From contig NW_002476539.1 of NCBI RefSeq assembly GCF_000189635.1, positions 145,334 through 209,333 of the forward strand: a DNA stretch of 64,000 nucleotides, written 5' to 3'. The notes beneath the pieces are model-generated. The model saw only the letters and a list, made by a program, of their open reading frames with translations. It ran no database searches and was not told the origin of the DNA. Position 1 is the first letter of the stretch; each line of letters begins with the position of its first letter. A program made the position numbers and the translations under genes. This document shows positions 13,454 to 23,694 of this stretch, piece by piece. The stretch comes from Tetrahymena thermophila SB210 (taxonomy: Eukaryota; Ciliophora; Oligohymenophorea; Hymenostomatida; Tetrahymenidae).

Positions 13454-14853
13454 TTTTCTATGTTTATTGATTGATTATTTATTTAATTGGTTAATTAATT
13501 TGTATATTAAGCTAATTAATTTCTTATTGTATTTATTTACCTTCAAAACTAAACTTAAAAACTTCTTTCTTTCTTTATCCTTTTAATTCTTTCTTTTTTC
13601 TTTCTTTCTTAATAAACAAGTTGATCAAAATTATCTTTTTTCTAATTTTTAATAAAGATATAAAACAATAAAATAACTAAAATTTCATTCATTTTCCAAG
13701 ACCTTATTAAATAAATGCTTAATCAAGATATTAATTATCCTTCAAATCAATTATAGATCTTATATTATTTTATCTATTTTATAATAATAAGATTTTAACT
13801 CATTTTATCTCTCACTTTAAAATTAAAAAATCTTTCTAAAACATTTTATTTATTTTTTTATTAAAAAAAAGTAAAAAATTAAATTTAAATAATTTACAAA
13901 TTTTGAATTAAACAAAATTGAATATTAATTAAATAAATATTTCAGTAAATCCTGATCACCAACAAACTTTAAGATACTTAAATGTGTTTATTAGGTTTTT
14001 TTTAAATCAATAAAAATGTATTATAAACAAAAAAAATATTGTCTTTCTCACATATTTATACCATATTAAAAACAGTGAAAAAGTTTAAGAATTAAAAATT
14101 TTTTAATTTTTAATTTTAATGATTTTGAATTAATATTATGTTTATATATATCTAAAAGTATTGAAATTTAACATATATTTTAGTAATAATCTATTCATTA
14201 ACATGTATAATATAGATATATTTTTAATTTATTGTATTTCAAACTGTAATAAATTTAATGTTTTTAAATATATTTATTTATTTATGAATTTGCTATTTAG
14301 TTTCTATTAAAAATTTAACTAAAACATTAATTGGAAATAATATAATAAGAAGCCTATTTTTAAAAAGCAATTAATGATATTCATTAATATATTTGATAAT
14401 CAATTTATATAAAATCTTTTTTAATTTATTAGCTTTATGATCTATTTTATATTCAAAAATAAATATATTTGTTCATATATATGCACCAAAGATTCTATTA
14501 CCTACTATTTATAGCTCTCTTTCTTTATATAAATGTATTATTTTACACTAATTCTTAAATATTAATTTAATTACTAATTAATTATGTTTACATTTAATCT
14601 AATTTAAATATTAAAAATATAATCCACCAACCATAAAAGTAAATTATGAGATTTTGTTAAGTCTAAATTACATGATTGATAGATTAAAATAAGGAAATTT
14701 TAAGGAAATTTCTTATTTATTTATAACTTGATATTCTAAAAAATGTGTGTTGCAAAAAAAACAAGCAAACAAACAAACAAATATACAAGAAAACAAAAAA
14801 AACTAAGAACTTTCCAAAGGAAGGCAACTATAAATAATAGGAATACTATTTTT
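13454..14853. other. intergenic, upstream of eIF2-alpha
   Basis: About 1.4 kb of very AT-rich DNA between the eIF2-alpha start and the 3' UTR of the selenoprotein. It has T-rich pyrimidine stretches (TTCTTTCTTT) just upstream of eIF2-alpha that may belong to its promoter. I see no gene. Confidence 0.5.
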
Positions 14854-14870
14854 GGCTTATTAGTATTAGG

Positions 14871-14913
14871 ATTCATGAAAATCTCAGTAAGTACTTTAGA
14901 AATTTTCATTCAT
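14871..14913 (-). promoter_or_regulatory. SECIS-like element in the 3' UTR of the selenoprotein
   Basis: Read on the minus strand: an AUGA (14913-14910) followed by an 11-bp helix (AUGAAAAUUUC pairing with GAGAUUUUCAU, one U-G wobble), a 13-nt apical loop starting UAAAG, then GAAU (14874-14871). The AUGA/GA pair can form the tandem sheared G-A core of the SECIS kink-turn. The unpaired AA of the loop begins 13 nt after the quartet, the spacing of a type I SECIS. A lower helix can form between CUUAUU upstream (about 14924-14929) and AAUAAG downstream (about 14855-14860). The element lies about 470 nt 3' of the in-frame TGA. One deviation: the base expected to make a U-U pair is A. Confidence 0.72.
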
Positions 14914-15119
14914 TGGTAAATAAGGAAATTGTATTCTTTGTTATGAATAGTTATACTTCAATTTGAAAAGACATCCTACAAATCAAATGAATGACTATTT
15001 TATTAGTTAGAGTCAGATATTTATTTATTCACTTTTCAATAGATAAAACCTGCTAATTAGTAAACATTTTTTGTGGGATGGCCATATTTAATATTTGCGT
15101 TTGGCAAACGCTGCTTTCA

Positions 15120-15509
15120 TCATCTGTCTTCGTAAAAACTGATTTATTATTCAACTCTATCAACCAAAGTATGAATATTATCTCCTGCTAAAGAGCCATC
15201 TCCTTTTAATTTACTCCACACCTAAACTTGATCATCTGTATTAATTTAGAGGAAAACTTCAAAACTATGATCTTTTTCTTATGATGGGAAGCGATTCACT
15301 TTAACTTAATGATTTTAATTGCCCTACTCGAAAGTTGACTGTAAATGTGATTCGAGTAAACGCAAAGCTCTATTTGATCCTCATGTTTTACAATACTTTA
15401 CATCAAAATTTAAAGTAGCGAAGCTATTATTAAGTGCCTAGTGTAAAAACATCGGTTTTTACTGTTTTTTTATTAGAAAACCCAGGCTTTTTTATAAAAT
15501 TTTATTCAT
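15120..15509 (-). CDS. selenoprotein of the SelW/Rdx (CxxU) type, 129 aa, TGA read as Sec at residue 43
   Basis: Start ATG 15509 (leader GGAAAAATG); TGA 15381-15383 falls in frame at codon 43; termination at TGA 15120-15122, directly followed by a second TGA. The sequence around the internal TGA is DVKYC-KT-U-GSNRALRLLESHL, the exact CxxU-G layout after a beta strand and before a helix that defines SelW/SelH/SelT-type Rdx proteins. Downstream, FEVFLQI and VWSKLKGDGS match the conserved strands (in SelW: FEV and HSKKKGDG). The usual family size is about 85-130 aa. The thioredoxin-like fold and CxxU suggest a redox role. The stretch before the motif (MNKILQKSLGFLIKK) is basic and could be an organelle targeting signal (inference). 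A SECIS-like hairpin sits downstream at 14871-14913. No intron with GT/AG borders removes the TGA. Confidence 0.88.
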
Positions 15510-15778
15510 TTTTCCTTATAAATAAAGCCTCTAATTATAAACTAAAAATTTTTTTATAATTAATTAATTAATTAATTATCTCTGTCACAAAAAACATCTA
15601 TCTTATCTTTTAGCTAATTTACTTAAAATATACTATCAAAAATTTGATAAAATAAACTAAAAACAAACTAATGAATTTAAAAAATACAATTTTGATTAGA
15701 ATAATTTTATTTAAAAGCTAAAAGTTTTAATTAATTTTTAAATTTTATGTCAAAAAAAAGTCTTTTATGGTAAGGTAT
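15510..15778. other. short intergenic region upstream of the selenoprotein
   Basis: AT-rich, including an (AATT)n run near 15560-15580. It probably contains the selenoprotein promoter. Confidence 0.4.
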
Positions 15779-16250
15779 TCAAAATAGCTCTCTCTATTTG
15801 AATATATCTATTTTTTATTTAGATTCTTTTTTTAGCTGAACAAGTTGATAACCTTAAATGATCACTTAGTTGGTTGGATTTTCATTTTGCTTTATATTTT
15901 CCCACAAAAGTTCTACTTCTAGAAGCTCTCCTAAATTTATGTAACCAAAAATTTTAATATTTTAAAGGAAAGATATTAATTTGTCAGAGCTATTAGTTAA
16001 CTCAAAATAAATATTATAATAATTCATCACATCTGCTTTTTTAGTTTCTTAGTAGGCACTTCATAAGTAAAAAGGGCTAAAGATCATATGCTTTTTAGAA
16101 TATTCCTAGCTTATTTAATAGTAATATGGATTATATTTTTATCTAAGCCTTTAAATTGCTGAATAATTTAGTAGTATCTAGTCAAATTAGAGGAGAGTTT
16201 TGAAAATTTGAAATTAGATTTTTAAAAATTATTATCATATAAAGGAAATA
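15779..16250 (-). pseudogene. degenerate or unresolved open region with in-frame TGA
   Basis: An 82-codon frame runs from ATG 16027 to TGA 15779-15781 (contains YFELTNSSDKLISFLQN and LGELLEVELLWENIKQ). The same frame continues upstream through one TGA (16061-16063) into about 55 more protein-like codons (YNPYYYQISQEYSKKHMIFSPFYL before the TGA). A different minus frame over 16070-16250 also looks coding (RYYQIIQQFKGLDKNIIHI). No GT donor is available to splice these together. I cannot place it in a family. It could be a pseudogene, a gene with sequencing indels, or less likely a second Sec-containing ORF. Confidence 0.3.
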
Positions 16251-16629
16251 CATATTGCAGACAGAGTATTAATATTTATGACTATCAATATTATTGCTAT
16301 TTACAGTATATTTTTCTGTAGCTATTGTAAAATTAAAAAAAAAAAAATAAATTAATAAATAAATAAATAAGTTTTTATATTTAATTTTAAACAAATTTAT
16401 GATAATTCAATTTTATGTTTTTTCTTTTTCATATTTTATTTAATTATATATTGATTAATTTATAAATATATATTAATACTTTAATTTTACTCATAATTTA
16501 TTTTTAAATTTATTGTTTGTTTTTATGTTTTAGATTAAAATAAAATTTTTATTTTATGTTTTCTTAAATTTTATAAATTAAATTATCTTAAAACTAAAAT
16601 AATTAATTAATAATCACAGATAAATATTT
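16251..16629. other. AT-rich spacer
   Basis: Dominated by T and A runs, including a poly-A/TAAA stretch at about 16335-16370. Nothing recognisable. Confidence 0.5.
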
Positions 16630-17020
16630 AAATTTTGATCTAAACAGTAGCGATTTTTATATCCAATATAAAGTAAATTTTAAATTGAATTTAAAGTTAT
16701 TTGATTATATAATTAAATTATAAAGGAATAAAAAATAAATTAAACCACTTTGAAAAATAATTTTTGACATTGTAATCTAAGTAATTATAGATGGATAATA
16801 TAAATAAATTTATAACAAAATTAATTGAATAAGATAAATATAATTAAGTAGACAAAAGAATAATTACTAGTATATTAAAAAGTGAATGAATGTTAATATA
16901 TATTTTAATCCAATTGCTTTTAATTAATATAAATTTATTAAAAAATTTTAAATTAGACATTCATGTAATAAATATATTTAAAAATATTAATGAAAATATT
17001 TATATATTGATGCCAAATAG
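16630..17020 (+). pseudogene. decayed duplicate of the 3' end of the membrane-protein gene at 18039-20332
   Basis: The segment aligns by eye with 20080-20490: shared anchors include AACAGTAGCGATTTT, TATCCAATATAAA, CACTTTGAAAAATAATTTTTG, ACATTGTAATCT, AAAGAATAATTACTAGTAT and the matching 3' flank (AATGAAAATATTTAT versus GATGAAAATATTTAT). In the intact copy this encodes the last 80 or so residues plus 3' UTR. Here single-base indels and TGA codons break the frame, and there is no 5' part. It is in the same orientation, about 3.45 kb upstream of the source, consistent with an old local duplication. Confidence 0.75.
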
Positions 17021-18038
17021 ATTATTGTAATCTTTTCTATTTAATTAATTTCTTAAATTTATCAATTTTGATTATTAAATTTTTAAAATTTTCAAAAAAT
17101 ATTTTTTCAAAAAAAATGACATGGGTGTCTATTATTTCAAATTTACATTTTGCGAATTTATAGCTTTCTAAATACTCAAAAATAAATCTGTTTCAATCTT
17201 ATTTAGCTTTATTTATTATGTTATTCAGATATATTATATTTCGCTTTTTGTAAATTAAATAGGCATTTCACTGTATATTTTATAAATATTTTCTTCAATA
17301 AATTTATCGCAATTTAAATAAATATAAGAAATTGAAATTATATTTTTAAGTTATTCTTATCTATTCATAGATAAAAAATTTTATAATACTTGCATGATTG
17401 TAGAAAAATAATAATTATAATAAACATTATTCCAGTAAAAATAATAAATAATCAATTAAAATGGCAAATTATTTATGAACAGTGAATTATTTTTATTTTA
17501 TTTTACTGAAAATATATTTTTCATATATTTTATTTCAGTTTTTTTAAGAAAGTAAGCATATCATTGATTATTTATATAAAATAAGAAATAAAAAATATTT
17601 TATTGTGTTATTTTCATTTATTAATATCCATACATTTTTATTATGCAATAATAATATACAATATTTCTCTCAACATAATAAATAGGAGTTTAATGTTTAA
17701 TAATTTATGACCAGTGAATTACTTATATTTTATTATAATTATATTTATAAAATTTTTTTTGAGAAAAAATAAAACTCATCAATCAATCAATAAAAGAAAT
17801 AAATATAAATATAAGTTAATAATACCAGAAATTTTTAAAAATTAAATTAATTTTGTTTATATTTTATTGAAATTCAATTTAATTATTTAATGAATAGTTT
17901 TTTTTGGTTCACGCAAGTATAAATAAAGCTGATAAATTATCAAGAAAGGTAAAAATTAATAATTATAATTTTAAAACAAAACATATTAAAACAAATTAAT
18001 AGGAAATAGGAAAATCTCTTAGTCTATCTAATTATTTT
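17021..18038. other. intergenic AT-rich DNA
   Basis: About 1 kb of A/T-rich DNA leading to the membrane-protein gene. No coding or RNA gene signal seen. Confidence 0.5.
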
Positions 18039-20332
18039 ATGCTTAAATTTGATTTATTCTCTTCTGAATTTTACTTTAACTTGGGTAGTTAAGACTTTAA
18101 AAAGAGCAGCCTGTAAGGTACAGTTCTTACAGTGGCATCTGTTTTCATAATTTTTTCTTACTTTATTTACTTAATTGTACTCTATGCAAGTAATTAGATA
18201 GATCCAAAATTTAGATCATAAAATTTTATTATGAATGAAAAGCTAGAAATGCCCTTTTCTTAAGATCTTCTTGGTTTTACTTTTTAATATAACGCTACTT
18301 TGACTATTGACTAAATTTAAGCAAACTCAAATGTAACTTATTTAGTATACTACGCTCAGTATTATTATAGTGATCCTATTAACAATTTCATGCAATATGT
18401 CAATCTGGACGTTGTTAAATGCACTGATCCCTAACTTTAAGGTTTAAACTGCGTTGATTTTTCTAAATTAAGTAATAACTACACTTTACTTTTGGATACA
18501 AATAAGCAGATTATATCCTAACTATAAATAAGCTTATATGGCTGTCGTGATTTAGATTAAATAAAAACTACTGTTCCTGACAACTGTGCTCAATAGTAAG
18601 ATATAGATAATATTATCAGTAGTCTTTATGGTCAATTTTATTTAAAATTAAAAACTTAATAATATAATACAACTTCCATGAAAATTTAGACCTATTATAG
18701 AAATATCTTCAATTATCTAACTCCAAGTTAATGCATAATCAGCACTTTAAAAACACAGCTATAAAACACTTAAGTAAGCGAAGGGTTAGTTTTCCAAACT
18801 TAATAAACTTACTCCTCACCTATTTAGTATGATTAACTCTTATAAAGCTTTGATAGGTAGTTATCTTTGGAAGAAGGACTAGGGCCATACCTCTAAGAGA
18901 ACATTTTATTAGATGAAATTTTACAATAATTCTAAATTTAATATCCAGCAATCACTGAAGTTTTAGCATAAGTTAATAGTATAACTTTTATAATTATTTT
19001 TTCAAGAATAATTGGAAGATTTTTCTCAAAAAAACTAATATACTAAGACATTTTTATGGTAATTCTTACAAAATTATTCTAAGATAAAAATCAATAAATA
19101 CTAAAGCATAATGATATGATACAATAGAAAAATGACTTTTATCTAAAATCTTTAAATATTTAAAATGAGTATATTGAAGATAATTTAGAATAGGAAAGCT
19201 TACCATCTGCAATAGTTTTACCAAATTTCAAAGCAAAATTTAAAGATTATGTTGAATAAAATTAGATTAAAAATTCATTTACCCAATAAAATATTTTAGA
19301 TTTTCAAAGTTCTATAATTTAAAAAGATGAAATCAAAAATTAAAGAAGTAAAGAATTGATAAATTCAAAAGATAATCAACAATACTCGTAAACTAACTAC
19401 TCTAATCTAGGAAATTATATTTATAATAAAAAATATGACATTAATGAATAAGAAATTAACGATTCATAAAATTCTTATGGAGAAAAAAAATTCCATAATA
19501 AAAAGGTATTTTAGTAAAAGCTAATTAAATAAAAAAATGACAAAATATTGAATAAATATGAGGCAAATTTATTTTTTTCAGCCTAGTAAATTTAAGATTA
19601 AAATAGCACAATTATTAGTTAGAATAAGTAGAGCTTATAGAAGATTTCCCTTCCATTAATAAATTAAACTATATCCAAAAAATTAATTGTAAGTGATGAG
19701 AGCAGTTATTAGTTTTAGGTCAGATAAGCTTTTAAGGAATTCATTTCTTCAAGGATGGAAGCAATTAATAACAGCTAGTTGAAGAAAAATATTTGCAATT
19801 TAATCTTCAAATTTAGGTAAAAATATAATAATATAAAAATAAATCAAACTATTTCTTTTAACTTTAACGGACTTTAAAATCTAAGCAGCATATTTCAAGC
19901 AAGAATATTGATTATTTGTAAGTAAAAAATATCCATAAAGAAGCTTAAAGAAGCATGGATATCTATCAAATGTATGAAGATATAATCTTTTTGAAAAAAT
20001 CTATTTCAATGCTTCTAAGTTAAGAATAATTATCTGCTATCTAATTTGTAAGCCTCACAGATAACTATTTAAACCTTGATTTAAACAGTAGCGATTTTGA
20101 TATCCAATATAAAAGTAAATTTTTAATTGAATTTGAAGTTATTTAATTAATTTATTAAATTATAAAAGAATTAGAAGGTAAGTTAAATCACTTTGAAAAA
20201 TAATTTTTGACATTGTAATCTTAGAAATTATAGATAGATAATATAAATAAATTTATAAAAAACTTAATGGATTAAGATAAAAATAATGAAATAGATAAAA
20301 GAATAATTACTAGTATACTAAAAAGTTAATGA
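18039..20332 (+). CDS. ciliate two-pass transmembrane protein, 736 aa
   Basis: ATG 18039, exon 1 to 19816, intron 19817-19899, exon 2 19900-20332 (TGA). Phases join (AAA TTT AG / C AAG AAT) and total 737 codons. The N-terminus (MLKFDLFSSEFYFNLG) is the signature of a large ciliate family of predicted transmembrane proteins. A hydrophobic segment at about 29-50 (VLTVASVFIIFSYFIYLIVL) is followed by an extracytoplasmic region with N-glycosylation-type NxT/S sites and four or more cysteines (KCTDP, LNCVDF, YGCRDL, DNCAQ). A second hydrophobic segment lies near 312-332 (SITFIIIFSRIIG). The remaining 400 residues form a Q/N/K-rich cytoplasmic tail ending in a conserved helical module (IFLKKSISMLLSQEQLSAIQ). 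Function unknown. The intron is inferred from the frame change and the family-typical C-terminus. Confidence 0.8.
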
Positions 20333-20657
20333 ATGTTAAATAAGTTTTATTTTAATCTAATTGCTTTAAATTATTAAAATTTTCTAACAAAAATTTAATA
20401 TTAAAAAATTTTTCAACCTTTTAAATAAATTTGACATTCCTATTATATATTTAAATATACTGATGAAAATATTTATTATGAATAATGTATTCATTGTTTT
20501 TAAGTTTTTCTATTTATTTTTTATATATAATTCTTATGAAAAATGAATCAAATGATAAATTTTAGAAAAGATATGAAATAAGGTATTACTTAAAACCGCA
20601 CTGAAAAACTAATTTTTATCTTTAATAATGAATTTTTATATTTTTCATTATTTTAAA

Positions 20658-20680
20658 GGGCATAGGGGAGGGGAGGGAGG
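20658..20680 (+). other. G-rich tract with G-quadruplex potential
   Basis: Four runs of three or more G separated by 4, 1 and 1 bases (GGGCATAGGGGAGGGGAGGG), followed by AGG. This fits the canonical G3+ quadruplex pattern. It is the only such motif noticed in the window and lies about 330 nt downstream of the membrane-protein stop. Confidence 0.75.
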
Positions 20681-21194
20681 TGAAGCGAATAAAAATGTAA
20701 GAGTTTTAATTTTGATACATAAATCTTTTAAATAAAGATAAATTAGAAAAATAAATAAATAGCTTTTGTTTATATAAATATTAAAAAATAATTGACTTTT
20801 ATAGAAATGTATGTAATTTATAAGAAAAATATAATTTAAAAGAAAAGTTATTCATTCTAAAATGTTTAATTTTCAAATTAGCCAATCAATAAAATAAATA
20901 GGTTTAATATCATAAGCCTACGAAACTTGAAGTTCTGCCTGTAATAATAGCCTAAAAATAATTTTTATAGTTAATTTTTATTTATATTAAACAAAAAATA
21001 ATTAATCCTAAACTTGGTTGGTTTAATCATATTTAAATTTGAGTAATATTAGGAATATTTTGGGTTTTAAGAGGTAATCTTCATTAAATTTAACGAATTC
21101 TTATCGAAGTTAAATATGATTTGATTTTATAGTAGGTTTATTCATATTTTTTTTAACAAATATTGAAAAATTTTCACTGAATGTCATTTATTAT
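20681..21194. other. intergenic
   Basis: AT-rich DNA with no convincing frame. I checked the slightly GC-richer patch at about 20915-20950 for a tRNA and found no TPsiC arm or cloverleaf. Confidence 0.45.
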
Positions 21195-21510
21195 TCAGTG
21201 TTTTTAATGTTTCTAACTTTTCCTTTAGCTTTGAGATATATATATTGTTGCTTAAATAGTTCTTTTAATTTGTTATTTTATTTAATAACTACTTTTTATT
21301 AAATCTATATTTTATTCCAAATAAGTCTTTGTTTCTTTTGGAATGTAATCTAAACACTACAAAACCTATCTGATCATTTCTTGCTGCTCATTAATAGAAT
21401 TGCTTCTAGCTTCATTCAATTTTTTTAAGCTTTTCCAAGTAAATAAATATCTTTTGTTTTTGAAAAGCTTCTATCTAATTCATCTTCAGCTTACTCTTAA
21501 CGACAATATA
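21195..21510 (-). pseudogene. possible helical ORF broken by a 1-nt indel in an A7 run
   Basis: Two adjoining minus frames look coding: upstream QEQAEDELDRSFSKTKDIYLLGKAQ and downstream KKLNEARSNSINEQQEM, continuing LDYIPKETKTYLEQN to TGA 21195-21197. They would be continuous if the A7 run (21420-21426 on the plus strand as T) had one more base. No splice signal bridges them. It may be a decayed gene, a real gene with an assembly indel in a homopolymer, or the last exon of a gene whose upstream exons I cannot see. Family not recognised. Confidence 0.3.
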
Positions 21511-22396
21511 ATTATTAAAAATCAAATATTTTTGTATTTTATTCAATTAATTTTATAATATAAAATCGAAAATATAGAAAAAATGCTTTTTTATTATTAT
21601 GTATTTTTGAGACAATATATTGAAAAATCGTAAATATAGTTCATACATAAAATCAATTAATATATAATCATCAGCAAACTTATTTGAATTAATTCCATCA
21701 TTTTTAGATAGAAAAAATTATTTATTAAGTTGCATTTTAATTATTTTCACCAAAGATAATGTTTTTGATCTCTTTTAAAAATTATAAATACTACTCATCC
21801 ATCATAAATTTTATTTATTTTTCACCAAAAGAATTCAATTAAATAAATGAAGATCAATTAATAAATTGCAAAATTTTCATAGTAAATTTCGTCTGAAATA
21901 CATATTACAAGAATTAAGAAATAAAAAGTATAATAAAGTTAATTGATTATTTTAGAATAGTTACAAGAAGTTTACTATTTAATGAATAGAACAATTAATG
22001 GCTAATAAAAACATTTAAATTTATTTATTTATTGAGAGAGATATTGAGAAAACGAAAATAATTATAAAATGTAAAAAAAATATCATAAAAATTTCAGCCT
22101 AAAATTGCCAATCATAAATTGAGAGTATATTTGTATGTATGTATGTATGTATGTATGTATGTATGTATTAATTATTAAAGTATACTTAAAGAATTAAATT
22201 TTAAAATCTTATTAATTTTAAAATAATTAGTTTTTAATAAACTAATAAATAAATAAATATTTATAATAGACTTTTTTATTCATTATCTTTGACTGATTGA
22301 TTTTGTATAGATTTGTTAATTTATTTATAGACTACCTGATTTTATTGATTGTTCTAAAAATATTTCAATTTATTTGATTTTCTTATTTTAGTTAAT
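21511..22396. other. intergenic with a TGTA microsatellite
   Basis: AT-rich spacer holding the simple repeat listed at 22132-22168. No gene recognised. Confidence 0.5.
22132..22168 (+). repeat. (TGTA)n microsatellite, about nine units
   Basis: Perfect tandem TGTA repeats over 37 nt. Confidence 0.95.
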
Positions 22397-22660
22397 TCAC
22401 TTAAAGAAGTCTTTTTCTTGATTTTAAATTTAATTATCAGAATATTCTTATGTATCCATTAATTCAATACAAAGTTATTGAAAATCATTAGCTCCAAATT
22501 CATAATTGAAATCATGATATTTACCATCTTTTTAATCATCACTTATGGTAGGATCATTTGGTCCATAATATATCGTTCTATCTTATATATCTGTTATATT
22601 ATCATTGTAATCGTGTTCGCCAGTTCCTTAATGAACATATCTGTGTTACTCATCACCCAT
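22397..22660 (-). CDS. small acidic protein of unknown function, 87 aa
   Basis: ATG 22660 with an in-frame TGA five codons upstream, and TGA stop 22397-22399; single exon. The product is strongly acidic and D/N/Q/G-rich (MGDEQHRYVHQGTGEHDYND, then YYGPNDPTISDDQ and FNYEFGANDFQQLC), unlike translation of random AT-rich DNA, which gives F/I/L/K/N. A hydrophobic-looking plus-strand frame over the same bases (22478-22699) is its antisense shadow. No signal peptide, TM or known motif; one cysteine. Function not assigned. Confidence 0.6.
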
Positions 22661-22819
22661 TTTATCCTTTTATCATTCATTAAAAATATTAAAAATTAAA
22701 AGCTTTTTTTACAAAAACATTTATTTAAAAAAATAATCAAAAATATGGTATTAATAGACTAAATTTCTATATAAAATATAGCTATAGCTAAATTTCGAAA
22801 AAAATAATTATTTACTCGG

Positions 22820-23296
22820 ATGAGTTTGAAGTTGGATTGTATTTATTATTTAAAAATGAAGTAGATAATACAAGCAGTTTTTTTAACTATTGCTTTTCTT
22901 TTCACTTACTTTTATATATAATATTAAAAGCATATATTATTTAATAATTCCTACTATTTTTCTTATCAAAAAAAAGATTCTCCTTTTTATTAATACATCC
23001 AAGAAATACAACAAATATTATTTTAGTAATATAAAATAGAAACAAATTTTTTAAAGTGCTTATTTATTTTATAATGTTAATTCATAGAAAGAAGAACATT
23101 GTCAAAATATTATCTAAAAAAACACTAAAAGTAATGGTATTTTGAAAGAGATCAAAAATGTATTGATTTTTAAGTATTAAATATTTATTTGAAATCTACG
23201 CTATTTATTTTCTTTTTTTATAAATATTTCAATTTATATCTTTATGCGTCAACTAGCACTTTTAATATTTAAAAAAAGTCAGATTTAAACAGATGA
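22820..23296 (+). CDS. candidate small membrane-anchored protein, 146-158 aa
   Basis: Open from ATG 22820 (or the in-frame ATG 22856, preceded by TTAAAA) to TGA 23294-23296. From the second ATG the product begins MKQIIQAVFLTIAFLFTYFY, a signal-anchor-like start, then a mixed region with FNNSYYFSYQKKDSPF and basic aromatic segments (KYYLKKHQKQWYFERDQKC). The length is about twice what chance predicts at this base composition, but there is no recognised domain and the 3' part is hydrophobic and low in complexity. Treat as a candidate. Confidence 0.35.
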
Positions 23297-23694
23297 GTCT
23301 CTCTATTACAATATTACAAGAAATAAAATCAACTGTTATCTACAATAGATAACTTACCATATATTTATTTTTGTATAGATCATTTTAGATTTAAAAATTG
23401 CTTATCTTTTTCACAAATAAATATTAATAAATAGTATTTAAGCATTTGACTTGATACAATTATTTTAAATTTAAACAAAACGAAGTATGTATAAAATTAG
23501 TACAATAATTGGATTTATTAAATTTAAAAGATATAACTTAATTTTATATGATACGCATTTAATTTTTGATATATTTAATGTGAAATGTTAAAAAAAAACT
23601 AATAAAGAAAGTTTCAGTATAAATAAATTATAATATTTATTTGTATTTTCTTAAATATTCTAAGTAATTCATTCTTGAATTTCCCGCTTCAAAT
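23297..23694. other. intergenic, convergent
   Basis: AT-rich region between the 3' ends of the candidate plus-strand gene and the RAP-domain gene. Nothing recognised. Confidence 0.5.

Noticed and set aside
15381-15383. The internal TGA as a true stop or part of an intron
   Set aside because: The frame after TGA gives conserved SelW-type strands, and no GT...AG pair around it removes the codon while keeping frame.
16061-16063. Calling this TGA a second Sec codon
   Set aside because: No CxxU-like context and no hairpin recognised downstream; kept only as a low-interest finding.
15767-16163. Plus-strand 132-codon frame starting MVRYSKQLSL
   Set aside because: Strongly hydrophobic and antisense to the more balanced minus-strand frames; likely a shadow.
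20915-20960. Possible tRNA in a GC-richer patch
   Set aside because: No acceptor stem pairing or TPsiC loop could be found on either strand.
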